DNA of 10,044 nucleotides from Candidatus Cloacimonadota bacterium (lineage in GTDB: Bacteria > Cloacimonadota > Cloacimonadia > Cloacimonadales > Cloacimonadaceae). Shown here in pieces: positions 1 through 6,166 of this stretch; position 1 is the stretch's first letter, and each line of letters opens with the position of its first letter. The stretch is taken from positions 1-10,044 of the forward strand of contig JALNWR010000094.1 of the NCBI GenBank assembly GCA_023230795.1. The letters are read 5' to 3'. The translations under genes were made by a program, and so were the position numbers. The notes below the pieces were generated by a model that had not been told where the DNA came from, ran no database searches, and worked only from the letters and a program-made list of their open reading frames with translations.

Positions 1-3
1 CAG

Positions 4-114
4 CAAGGCCTTTGGCCTTGAAAATGAGCACGTTCCGTGCTCTGCAGGCGAGACGCCTGCAATCCAGCAAGGCTGTAGGCCTTGTAGTGGGCACCGCTGA
101 ATCGGAGTTCAGCG
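4..114. repeat. Array of five short hairpins with different stems
   Basis: Five successive perfect or near-perfect inverted repeats are visible. CAAGGCC-TTT-GGCCTTG is at 4-20. GAGCACG-TTC-CGTGCTC is at 26-42. GCAGGCG-AGA-CGCCTGC is at 44-60 and can extend to 8 bp using 43 and 61. CAAGGCT-GTA-GGCCTTG is at 68-84, with one T-G wobble. A 7-bp stem CGCTGAA/TTCAGCG with a 6-base loop is at 95-114. The first four are all 7-bp stems with 3-base loops, yet only the first and fourth share sequence; the copy at 1-20 matches 65-84 except in the loop region. No coding potential is evident. The constant shape with variable stem sequence suggests that structure is what is maintained. The array reaches the window's left edge and may continue beyond it. 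Confidence 0.85.
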
Positions 115-216
115 CTCTCAGACAGCAGGTTCAGCGCTCTCAGACAGCAGGTTCAGCGCTCTCAGACGGCAGGTTCGGCGCTCTCAGACAGCAGGTTCGG
201 CGCTCTCAGACAGCAG
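107..216. repeat. Five tandem copies of a 22-bp unit
   Basis: Direct reading shows five head-to-tail 22-bp units at 107-128, 129-150, 151-172, 173-194 and 195-216. Each begins GTTC(A/G)GCGCT and ends CAGAC(A/G)GCAG. They differ at only two positions: A to G at the fifth base in units 4 and 5, and A to G near the end of unit 3. A sixth partial copy (GTTCAGC) starts at 217 and runs into the next hairpin. Each unit contains the palindrome AGCGCT or a one-base variant. There are no spacers between units, so this is not a CRISPR array. The plus-strand reading frame through it is a by-product of a repeat whose length is not a multiple of three. Confidence 0.93.
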
Positions 217-245
217 GTTCAGCAGCATCGGTATACTGCTGAACC
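216..245. repeat. 10-bp inverted repeat closing the repeat tract
   Basis: GGTTCAGCAG (216-225) and CTGCTGAACC (236-245) are perfect complements around a 10-base loop. The left arm is built from the start of a sixth 22-bp unit, so this hairpin appears to be the terminal element of the tandem array. It lies just past the minus-strand terminator at 252-282. The A-run at 252-259 belongs to that terminator and not to this hairpin. Confidence 0.75.
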
Positions 246-251
246 CGTAGC

Positions 252-282
252 AAAAAAAAGTGCCCCCTCAACAAGGAGGCAC
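252..282 (-). terminator. Rho-independent terminator ending the leftward transcription unit
   Basis: On the minus strand an 8-bp stem, GTGCCTCC (282-275) with GGGGGCAC (267-260), closes a 7-base loop and is followed at once by eight T residues (259-252). One pair is U-G in the minus-strand RNA but would be a C-A mismatch in plus-strand RNA, so the structure is stable only for leftward transcription. It lies 268 bp beyond the tcdA stop codon. It therefore ends the predicted small RNA and possibly also the long glycan operon if that message is not stopped earlier. Confidence 0.88.
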
Positions 283-362
283 AGGATTTAGACTTTAGGA
301 GCTTGCACTTTGTGGTTTGAGGGAACCACATTTATCAACTAATTAGCTGACAAGAAGTCTGC
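252..362 (-). ncRNA. Predicted sigma-54-driven small RNA, about 110 nt, unknown family
   Basis: The RNA is inferred from a near-consensus sigma-54 promoter upstream (373-388) and an intrinsic terminator at the 3' end (252-282). Between them the minus-strand transcript folds neatly. A 6-bp closing helix pairs AGACTT (360-355) with AAGTCT (295-290). Inside it are a hairpin at 350-335 (TCAGCT-AATT-AGTTGA, one G-U pair) and a perfect 7-bp hairpin at 330-311 (TGTGGTT, loop CCCTCA, AACCACA). The terminator hairpin follows. The closing helix begins about 2 nt after the expected start near 362. Wobble pairs in the 335-350 and terminator stems favour the minus strand as the RNA. A reading frame from ATG at 331 lacks a ribosome site and runs through the terminator, so a protein product is unlikely. 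I do not recognise it as 6S, SRP, tmRNA or a known riboswitch. Confidence 0.6.
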
Positions 363-372
363 CTTATAGGGG

Positions 373-388
373 TGCAAGTACCGTTCCA
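373..388 (-). promoter_or_regulatory. Sigma-54 (RpoN) -24/-12 promoter
   Basis: The minus strand reads TGGAACGGTACTTGCA. The family consensus is TGGCACG-N4-TTGC(A/T). The invariant GG (387-386) and GC (375-374) are both present, with the obligatory spacing between the GG and GC elements, and only one consensus base differs. Taking C374 as -12 puts the start near 362. The element lies in the tcdA-to-terminator gap and faces the terminator, so it would produce only the short RNA. Such promoters need an AAA+ enhancer-binding activator; candidate sites lie upstream at 424-488. Confidence 0.72.
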
Positions 389-423
389 ATTGTCATATAT
401 TCATAATCACATATAGACGAGCA

Positions 424-452
424 AGATAGCGCTTTCTGCGTTTTCCGGGAAA
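424..452. promoter_or_regulatory. Two palindromes, candidate activator sites
   Basis: AGATAGCGCTTTCT (424-437) is a 14-bp palindrome with one mismatched pair. TTTCC-G-GGAAA (442-452) is a perfect 5-bp inverted repeat around one base. Relative to the predicted sigma-54 start at about 362 they lie near -62 to -75 and -80 to -90. The second distance suits an enhancer-like upstream activating sequence. The 389-416 stretch between them and the promoter is AT-rich, as expected where DNA must bend. The role is inferred; no specific activator motif is recognised. Confidence 0.35.
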
Positions 453-459
453 TCGGCAT

Positions 460-500
460 TTGTGGAAGGATAGTGTTGATCTGTTGATATTCATCCACAA
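460..500. promoter_or_regulatory. Inverted repeat enclosing a TGTTGAT direct repeat
   Basis: TTGTGGA (460-466) and TCCACAA (494-500) are perfect 7-bp complements. Between them TGTTGAT occurs twice, at 474-480 and 482-488, with an 8-bp period. This could be a weak hairpin in the 3' untranslated region of the operon message. The direct repeat could also be a protein-binding site about 112-126 bp upstream of the sigma-54 start. The sequence alone does not decide between these. Confidence 0.3.
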
Positions 501-502
501 TT

Positions 503-537
503 TGATAGCCTCAGAGACAGGATTATCGGAGCTATCA
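503..537 (-). other. Hairpin just downstream of the tcdA stop codon
   Basis: TGATAGC (503-509) and GCTATCA (531-537) pair perfectly over 7 bp around a 21-base loop. The hairpin begins 13 bases after the tcdA stop in the direction of transcription. The minus strand continues without a T-run, so this is not a canonical intrinsic terminator. It may be an mRNA 3'-end stabiliser or a weak or factor-dependent stop that separates the long operon from the small-RNA unit. Confidence 0.4.
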
Positions 538-549
538 GATAGACCGGAT

Positions 550-1281
550 TTACTTTTCCCGGATAATGCTATTGATTACCCAACTGGCAGCCATCATGCC
601 CATAATTGCCGGCATATAGCTGATGGAGCCGATGATCTGGCGTTTTCTGCCCCGCTCGATAGTCAGCTCTTCATCACTGGAAAGGTCTTCATCCGGGATC
701 AAGGCGAGTTCTGAGGAATACACACAGGGAAAATCCAGTTTTACACCTCTGCGGCGCAAAAATTTACGTACCCTGCGGGCGAGAGGGCAATTGTGGCTTT
801 TGGAGATTTTATCCAGATGAATTTGGGTGGGGTCCAACCTGTTTCCGGCGCCCATTATAGAGATGAACCTGGCTTTTCTTTTGGCCAGGTCTTCCAAAAG
901 CCCGATTTTGGGCCCCAAGCTGTCGATGGCGTCGATCACAAAGTCTGCGCCTGCGGTGAGCTCAGCTCTGTTTTCACTATCCAGAAATACCTGATGGTTG
1001 GTGATCTGAGCCTCGGCATTGATCTGTAAAATGCGGGCTTGCATGAGCTCCGTCTTGGGTTTCCCGATGCTATCCAGAGTAGCCAGAAGCTGGCGGTTGA
1101 GGTTGCTGGGACCTATGGTATCAAAATCGATGAGGATAAAGCTGCCAATGCCTGATCGGGCCAGGGCTTCCACGGCATAAGAGCCCACTCCGCCCAGCCC
1201 GGCTATGCAGACCGTGGCACTTTGTAGCCTCTTTTGGGCCTCACTGCCGATTAAGGTTTCAGTGCGGGAAAAATCAGTCAT
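550..1281 (-). CDS. tcdA: tRNA threonylcarbamoyladenosine dehydratase (TcdA)
   Basis: This is a 243-residue member of the E1-like ThiF/MoeB fold family. TcdA uses ATP to cyclise t6A37 of ANN-decoding tRNAs to ct6A in the cytoplasm. The nucleotide-binding glycine loop GLGGVG is at 28-33, the acidic D52/D54 pair follows, SNLNRQ is at 59-64 and DAID at 116-119. The segment GAGNRLDPTQI (143-153) is typical of TcdA/CsdL rather than of ThiF or MoeB. CPLARRVR (164-171) and the hydrophobic tail after GSISYMP also match the family. At 243 residues it is slightly shorter than the E. coli protein (about 268). The zinc-binding cysteine pairs of MoeB/ThiF are absent, as expected for TcdA. The start ATG overlaps the tatD stop by 4 bases (ATGA) and is preceded by AGG, implying translational coupling. 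It is the last protein gene of the cluster. Confidence 0.9.
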   Translation of the reverse strand: MTDFSRTETLIGSEAQKRLQSATVCIAGLGGVGSYAVEALARSGIGSFILIDFDTIGPSNLNRQLLATLDSIGKPKTELMQARILQINAEAQITNHQVFLDSENRAELTAGADFVIDAIDSLGPKIGLLEDLAKRKARFISIMGAGNRLDPTQIHLDKISKSHNCPLARRVRKFLRRRGVKLDFPCVYSSELALIPDEDLSSDEELTIERGRKRQIIGSISYMPAIMGMMAASWVINSIIREK

Positions 1282-2021
1282 ATATCCTGGCCAGTAAGGA
1301 GTTTATAGTTCGCAGCCTGCATTTTGATCAAGATTTCGGGATTCACGCTGAAGAGCTCGGCGACCTTATTCAAGACGGCTTTTACCCTAAGTAGAGGATT
1401 TGCTTCACCTTCATGAACATAGTATTGAGTGATGTCAGACTCAAAGAGGAAACGGCGGCTTTTGAGCATGGCTTTGAGCAGATCGCGTTTATCTTCCCTT
1501 AAGATACGCTCCGAGATGGTGAAATAGCTATCCAGACGGGTGAAGGTTTTAAAGGCTTGCAGTGATCCGGCATAGCCATGGATGAGATACCTGATGGGGT
1601 AAGAGCGCAGGATGTCAAAGGCCTGCTGTTGATATCCCACAATGTGCAGCACCACCGGCAGGCGGTAGTCCATGGCCATTTCCAGTTGTCGCACAAAGAT
1701 ATCCTTCATCACGGCATATTCGGGATTGCCGCGGTCCAGGCCGATCTCTCCGATAGCCCAGAGTGCTGCCTGCTTGCACAGCGTTTCCAAGTCTGCAAAT
1801 TCAAGATCGCAAGCTTCAAAAAAGGGATGGATGCCGGCGCTATAGAGAACTTTGCTGCCAGTGCGCTGCGTCAGCTTCTGATAGCAGTCAAGCTCGTTCT
1901 TTCGCAAAGCAGAGGAGAGAAAGTGGGTGATATTCTGCTCTGCCGCAGCATCCAAAAGGGGCTGCAGAGGCATAATTTCCGCCAGATTGGCCAGATGGCA
2001 ATGTGCATCACAGATATTCAT
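1278..2021 (-). CDS. TatD-family metal-dependent hydrolase
   Basis: This 247-residue protein shows the TatD TIM-barrel metal-site set: HxH near the N-terminus (H7, H9 in CDAHCH), E92 in IGEIGLD, H126 in VVLH, H148 in IHGYAG and D196 in FESD. GIHP at 63-66 is another family hallmark. Members are divalent-metal-dependent 3'-5' exonucleases or DNases, and some act as D-aminoacyl-tRNA deacylases, so the substrate cannot be fixed from sequence. The usual ETDxP near the C-terminus is ESDIT here, a mild variation. Length is a little under the roughly 260 residues usual for TatD/YcfH/YabD. The ATG overlaps the upstream stop by 4 bases and has GGAG 8 nt upstream. It lies between surface-glycan genes and tcdA, probably by operon extension and not by shared function. 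Confidence 0.88.
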   Translation of the reverse strand: MNICDAHCHLANLAEIMPLQPLLDAAAEQNITHFLSSALRKNELDCYQKLTQRTGSKVLYSAGIHPFFEACDLEFADLETLCKQAALWAIGEIGLDRGNPEYAVMKDIFVRQLEMAMDYRLPVVLHIVGYQQQAFDILRSYPIRYLIHGYAGSLQAFKTFTRLDSYFTISERILREDKRDLLKAMLKSRRFLFESDITQYYVHEGEANPLLRVKAVLNKVAELFSVNPEILIKMQAANYKLLTGQDI

Positions 2022-3040
2022 AAGCTCAACTCCGGTAGCAGTTTGCAGATAGCCTGGGCGGATCGCAATCCGGCTTTTCCATCCAGGCTATCAAAAAAGA
2101 TGGTATTTGCCCAGGCGCGCTCCTCGCTGAATATATCCGGCTCTGCCAGTACCTTTTCGATGGCGGGGATAAGGCCGGCAAAATCCTTGATGCGGATGCT
2201 GATTTTAGCTAAGATTTCATTGATTTCGGGCACTTCCCGGGGAGAAGCTGGCAATATCCAGCTGATCAGAGGCTTGCCCAGTGCTATGCACTCGGCAAGG
2301 ATGGAGGAGGTATCTACCACGCAAAGATCGGCCTTTTGGATGTATGGCAGGGGGCTGCCCTGGATGTAGTGCACCTGGGGCATGGCTCTCAATTTGTCTA
2401 TATAGGCTTTGCTGGTCCAGGGATGCACGCTCACATGGATTTCGTATTTATCCGTGAGCCGGGGCAGATGCGGCAGCCAGTGCTGGATGGCGCTCATGCC
2501 GCTTTTGTCGTAAGTAGCGGTAAATAGTATCCTTGCTTTTCTGCCCTTTATGCCCTCAGCATCTATAGGCTTAGCCGGCAGATAGGGGTCCAGCTTGGGA
2601 AATCCTCCCACCTGGCCTGTTTTGACTCCGTTCTTTATAGCATTTTCCAGATCACGCTGGCTGGTAAAGAGAAAGAGGCTGAAGGGAAGGTAGTTTTTGG
2701 CGGAGGTCATGCGCTTAAAGTGATAGGCCCCATGGGTCATGCCGATCTTGAGCACCTTATGGGAGGGGAATTTGTGAGAGGCCACCCGGCACATGATCAC
2801 CGCTTTGGGGAAAGCCGGCAGTATGCTGACCTTAATCCCCATATTTTTCAGAGCATTGTAAGTCTTTATCTTCTCGGTAACCACCCGGATCGGCTTCAGA
2901 TACTTCTGCACGGGCAGCCAGTTTTCCATATCAACCGGCGTATGGCAGTAGAATACGGTTTCCTGCCTTTTACTGATGAGATCCAAAGCTCTCCAGGACA
3001 GAGAGTAAAAGGGCTTCAGCAGGTAGTAAGAGAGCACCAT
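2018..3040 (-). CDS. CDP-glycerol glycerophosphotransferase-like GT-B transferase
   Basis: This protein of about 340 residues resembles the C-terminal catalytic domain of the TagB/TagF family (Pfam Glyphos_transf). Numbering residues from the upstream GTG, THGAYHF (103-109) corresponds to the family's conserved HG region. VHPW (205-208) corresponds to the HP motif. DLCVVDTSSILAECIALGKPLI (238-259) matches the D-x-SS-x(3)-E segment that binds the nucleotide. Such enzymes transfer glycerol-phosphate or ribitol-phosphate; related proteins transfer sugars in capsule or LPS assembly, so the donor is uncertain. Two starts are possible. GTG at 3043-3041 overlaps the upstream TGA by 4 bases. ATG at 3040-3038 shares one base with that stop (TGATG) and has GAGG at 5 nt, so I chose the ATG. 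No signal peptide or clear membrane segment is seen. The protein is probably cytoplasmic or peripheral on the inner membrane. Confidence 0.65.
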   Translation of the reverse strand: MVLSYYLLKPFYSLSWRALDLISKRQETVFYCHTPVDMENWLPVQKYLKPIRVVTEKIKTYNALKNMGIKVSILPAFPKAVIMCRVASHKFPSHKVLKIGMTHGAYHFKRMTSAKNYLPFSLFLFTSQRDLENAIKNGVKTGQVGGFPKLDPYLPAKPIDAEGIKGRKARILFTATYDKSGMSAIQHWLPHLPRLTDKYEIHVSVHPWTSKAYIDKLRAMPQVHYIQGSPLPYIQKADLCVVDTSSILAECIALGKPLISWILPASPREVPEINEILAKISIRIKDFAGLIPAIEKVLAEPDIFSEERAWANTIFFDSLDGKAGLRSAQAICKLLPELSL

Positions 3041-4080
3041 CACTGCCTCAGATAGTGAATCAGCCCCTGGGCGAGGTAGCGCTCAAAAGGCTGCTTTTCT
3101 TTGTAAAAGCTCCAGCTACCGTTCTCATCAATGTAATATCCACTGCCTCTTACTATCGCATTGATGCCAAAGTGTGAAGCTTGATATTCAAAGAGGAAAA
3201 GCTCTCCCGCGGAGTTTTCTCCCAGATCTACAGAGAGAAAAGGCGCTCCGAACCGCTGATAAAGGGACCTGGCTTTGTCCAATGCCGGCTGGGGTTTTTT
3301 GATATCAAAATCAAAGAGCTTGGCTCCGCTGGCTCTGAAATCTCCAGATTTGGTATGGCGCTTGCTGATGAAGTATTTGTCTCCCAATACGATTACACGG
3401 TAGTCGTAGCTGAGCCCCGGGATATACTCTTGAAGCACGAAAGGCAGCTCATATCTCATGTAATCTTGATAGGCGAGGGCATCCTTTTTGAGGTCGTAAC
3501 CGGGATAGCCGGGGAACTGCTTGTGTATTCTCAGATGTTTTCGACGCCAGAAATCGATTCTTTGCAGCAAGCTTATCGTTTTTAACCGTTTGTGCAATTC
3601 ATGTTTAATATCTGAGATTGAATTCACCAGGGCTACGCCGGTGCTGTTTGAGCCCTTTAAGGTCTTGAATACCAGAGGGAAGTTCAGCTCATATCCGGAT
3701 AGCTCCCGAATGCTGCTAAAGTAGTGATTATCAAGGCTTCTGATGCCCAGTTGGCGCTTGAGCAGCTCCTGCCAGCCTTTGTTTTCATGACAGCAGAAGA
3801 GTTCAAAGGAAGGGATCAGCGTATTTCCCAAAGCTTTGAGGTGCATCAGGCAATCCCGGATGTAGTGTTGCAAACTCAGGCGGTGGCTAAAGCTATAAAA
3901 TACCAGGCTATCCCGGATATCTAATCGGCCGTTGATCACTTCATGAAACTCGTGCTGATGCACCTTGATGCCGCTATTTTGCAATTCGGTGATAAAGGCC
4001 TTGGTATCGATGCTCACCCAGGGTTTGCGGGTCTGGCCGATGAAGCCATCGTAACAGGTTAAAACGTAGAGCTCGGTCAT
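3040..4080 (-). CDS. ATP-grasp domain protein in a surface-glycan operon
   Basis: This 346-residue protein has ATP-grasp features. FPLVFKTLKGSNSTGV (134-149) supplies the ATP-binding lysine K139 and a flexible GSNSTG loop. VLQEYIPG (215-222) is the hinge with E218. D226/R228 follow in YDYRVIV. VDLG (284-287) and FEYQ (297-300) supply the metal-binding D285 and E298. The last motif has Q300 where E-x-N is usual. The N-terminal 110 residues resemble a pre-ATP-grasp domain but match nothing I can name. ATP-grasp enzymes activate a carboxylate as an acyl phosphate and join it to an amine, thiol or similar nucleophile. RimK, glutathione-synthetase and YheC/D types are related. Position among glycosyltransferases suggests that it attaches an amino acid or acid to a glycan or precursor. 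The ATG overlaps the upstream stop (ATGA) and has GGAG 8 nt upstream. The function is not assigned. Confidence 0.72.
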   Translation of the reverse strand: MTELYVLTCYDGFIGQTRKPWVSIDTKAFITELQNSGIKVHQHEFHEVINGRLDIRDSLVFYSFSHRLSLQHYIRDCLMHLKALGNTLIPSFELFCCHENKGWQELLKRQLGIRSLDNHYFSSIRELSGYELNFPLVFKTLKGSNSTGVALVNSISDIKHELHKRLKTISLLQRIDFWRRKHLRIHKQFPGYPGYDLKKDALAYQDYMRYELPFVLQEYIPGLSYDYRVIVLGDKYFISKRHTKSGDFRASGAKLFDFDIKKPQPALDKARSLYQRFGAPFLSVDLGENSAGELFLFEYQASHFGINAIVRGSGYYIDENGSWSFYKEKQPFERYLAQGLIHYLRQ

Positions 4081-5078
4081 GAAATATGCTCCAAAATGTA
4101 GCTTAGCACAGCTTCTTCCTTCAGCTGTTTCATGCAGTTATGGTGTTTGAGCGGGCACTTTTGCGGGCCATGCGAGCTGCAGGGGCGGCAATCCAGGGCG
4201 GTCTCAAATACTTTATCATGGGGGCCAAAGGGGAAGTAACCCAGGCTCTGCACGGTGGGGCCAAAGAAGGCTATCACCCTGGTTTGCATAGCGTTTGCGA
4301 TATGTAAGGCGCCGCTGTCGTTACAGACCATCAGTCGGCAATTGGCGATCGCTGCGGCACTTTCCAAAAGATTGGTTTTGCCTGCCAGATTGATGGCATC
4401 AGGGCTGCTTTGCCGGATGATATCACACTTGGGCCTGTCTTCTTTGCCGCCGATCAGCACTATGCCATATCCTTTTTGAGACAGGGCTTTGGCCAGCTCG
4501 CTGTAGTGCTCTACCGGCCAGCATTTGGTAGCCCAGACGGAACCTGGAGCCATAGCAATCAGCATATGATCAGCAAGCGGAGCCAACAGCTTTTTTGCCT
4601 GAGCTTTATCTTCCTCAGAAGGGAAGAGCTCGGTCTGATGGTCAAAGGTTTGCTCAGTTAAGAGCCTTAGCAGGGCGAGATTCTTCTTGGACTTGTGTAT
4701 TCCTCGGGGATGCGGGGTTTTGGCGGCAAGCAAAAAGGGCATGGTGCCGCGGTCGAAACCAATGCGGATGGGGATGCGGGACAGATACATCAGCAGGTGC
4801 GTGCGTCCGGAGCTGTGCGGGGAGATGACCATGTCATAGCCTCTGGCCTTGATATTCCTTATCATGCGCCCCATAGTGAGCAAGGCCTTATCTCTTTTGG
4901 AGTAGGTGATTACCTCGTTTAGATAAGGGTTGTTTTGCAGCAGTTTAGCCGCAGCCGGAACCACCAGAGCGTCGATCCTGGCCTCAGGGTATAGCTCTTT
5001 GGTAGCTCTGATCAGGGGAGTGATCAGGATGACATCGCCGATAAAGGCAGTTTGGATGATCAAGATGCGCTTTGTCAT
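4077..5078 (-). CDS. Glycosyltransferase family 9, ADP-heptose:LPS heptosyltransferase type
   Basis: This 333-residue protein belongs to the WaaF/WaaC/WaaQ GT9 family, which transfers L-glycero-D-manno-heptose from ADP-heptose to the LPS inner core at the cytoplasmic face of the inner membrane. FIGDVILITPL (12-22) is the N-terminal acceptor-side motif containing the catalytic-type Asp (D15). MAPGSVWATKCWP (176-188) and IGGKED (209-214) are nucleotide-side motifs. NDSGALHIA (253-261) and FFGPT (271-275) complete the donor site. The tail carries four cysteines (C297, C300, C308, C315) in a CxxC-x7-C-x6-C pattern. This pattern resembles some WaaF-like proteins and could bind metal or form disulfides. 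Length is normal. The ATG overlaps the upstream stop (ATGA), though the ribosome site is weak, which suits coupled translation. The assignment as WaaF rather than another GT9 member is inferred. Confidence 0.85.
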   Translation of the reverse strand: MTKRILIIQTAFIGDVILITPLIRATKELYPEARIDALVVPAAAKLLQNNPYLNEVITYSKRDKALLTMGRMIRNIKARGYDMVISPHSSGRTHLLMYLSRIPIRIGFDRGTMPFLLAAKTPHPRGIHKSKKNLALLRLLTEQTFDHQTELFPSEEDKAQAKKLLAPLADHMLIAMAPGSVWATKCWPVEHYSELAKALSQKGYGIVLIGGKEDRPKCDIIRQSSPDAINLAGKTNLLESAAAIANCRLMVCNDSGALHIANAMQTRVIAFFGPTVQSLGYFPFGPHDKVFETALDCRPCSSHGPQKCPLKHHNCMKQLKEEAVLSYILEHIS

Positions 5079-6166
5079 AGGCTTTTGTAAAGGCGGATAT
5101 TGGCATCCACCATCTTTTCTTTGCTAAAATCATGTACACGTTTCAGGGCATGGGAGGAAAGGTGCTGGCGTAGCTCTTTATCCGCAGCGAGCTTCACAAT
5201 GGCTTGCGCCAAGGCTTCGCTGTTTCGGACTTCTACCAAAAGACCGCTGCTGCCATCTTCGATCATCTCGGCAATGCCGCCGGCGCGGGTTCCGATCACG
5301 GGCAGGCCTACGCTCATGGCGTCCAATACGGAGGTTCCCAAGCCTTCTTTTTTGGAGGCTATCACAAAGATATCAAAGGCTTTCAAGTGGCTGCCCACGC
5401 AAGACTGAAAGCCGGAGAAGCAGACCTTATCCGCAATGCCTAATTCAGCCACGAGCTCTTTCATAGTCGCCATCTGACGCCCATCGCCCACGGCTACAAA
5501 GTGTAGGCGGGGATTGCTTTTTAGCGCAATGGCTGCAGCACCAAAGAAGTTTCGGTAATCCTTGGGCGAGACAAAGGCGGCTACAGTGCCTATGATGATG
5601 GTCTCCTCAGGGATCTGCCAATGCTTGCGATAGTCAGGATCTGGTGAAACATGATCAAACTTTTGAGTATCCACTCCGCTGTAGATTAGCCTGATCCTGC
5701 CCTGAGGTACGCCATCCTGGAGCATGACCTGGCGGACCTTATCTGAAATAGCGACCATGGCATTTACCATCGGGCCGGTGTATTTCCAGCGGGAGAGGAA
5801 GTTTTGGCCAATGTGTAAATCTACCCGGCGGGAGGCTATCAGCTTCAGGCTGGGATAAAATAGCTTGGCCAGAAGTCCCCAACTAAGGGCGTGACTGCTA
5901 TGCAGATGCAGGATATGGTAAGCATGAGCTCTGGCATAAAGGGCCAGCTGGATTCCTGCCAGGATATCTGCTTCAAAACGGTGACGGATGCAGTGATAGT
6001 GGGCATTATGCTGTTTCAGCCTGTTAGCAAGCTCAGAGCCCGGATTGCAGATAAAGCCGGATTTTAAGCCCCGCGAAAGCATACCCAGATGCAGATACAG
6101 CGCCTGCTGCTGGCCACCTCCCCACTGCCTTTCGGGATCGACATGCAAAACGGCAGGCTCTTTCAT
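5075..6166 (-). CDS. Glycosyltransferase family 4 (GT-B retaining)
   Basis: This is a 363-residue GT4 enzyme. The N-terminal Rossmann half carries a glycine-rich WGGGQQQ loop (15-21) after VLHVDPE. Family segments AISDKV (139-144) and IYSGVD (161-166) follow, then the second half beginning IIIGTVAAF (190-198). VGDG (226-229) is the usual sugar-nucleotide region. KKEGLGTSVLDAM (272-284) is the E-x7-E motif with the second Glu replaced by Asp (E274...D282), a common conservative variant. GGIAEMI (296-302) ends the core. It transfers a sugar from a nucleotide donor to a lipid-linked glycan at the membrane. The donor and linkage cannot be read from sequence. Its start overlaps the preceding stop codon (ATGA) and the ribosome site is weak. 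Context suggests an LPS-core or O-chain transferase. Confidence 0.87.
   Translation of the reverse strand: MKEPAVLHVDPERQWGGGQQQALYLHLGMLSRGLKSGFICNPGSELANRLKQHNAHYHCIRHRFEADILAGIQLALYARAHAYHILHLHSSHALSWGLLAKLFYPSLKLIASRRVDLHIGQNFLSRWKYTGPMVNAMVAISDKVRQVMLQDGVPQGRIRLIYSGVDTQKFDHVSPDPDYRKHWQIPEETIIIGTVAAFVSPKDYRNFFGAAAIALKSNPRLHFVAVGDGRQMATMKELVAELGIADKVCFSGFQSCVGSHLKAFDIFVIASKKEGLGTSVLDAMSVGLPVIGTRAGGIAEMIEDGSSGLLVEVRNSEALAQAIVKLAADKELRQHLSSHALKRVHDFSKEKMVDANIRLYKSL

Noticed and set aside
107..216. Possible CRISPR array
   Set aside because: The 22-bp units abut with no spacers, and no cas gene is in the window.
12..242. Plus-strand open frame of 76 codons
   Set aside because: It lies wholly in the hairpin and tandem-repeat tract. 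Its protein simply repeats QQVQRSQTAGSA-like units, and no ribosome site is present.
241..331. Small protein from ATG at 331 on the minus strand within the RNA
   Set aside because: No ribosome site is visible, and the frame continues through the terminator hairpin and its T-run into the repeat tract.
302..378. CTTGCAC/GTGCAAG inverted repeat as part of the RNA fold
   Set aside because: The 372-378 arm is the sigma-54 -12 element itself, so it would not be transcribed. The match may still matter in DNA.
460..714. Plus-strand open frame of 84 codons overlapping the tcdA end
   Set aside because: It runs antisense into the conserved TcdA C-terminus, and its start lies in an inverted repeat. It has no recognisable domain.
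1578..2369. Plus-strand open frame of 263 codons
   Set aside because: It is antisense to the well-supported TatD and transferase genes, and its translation has no family motifs.
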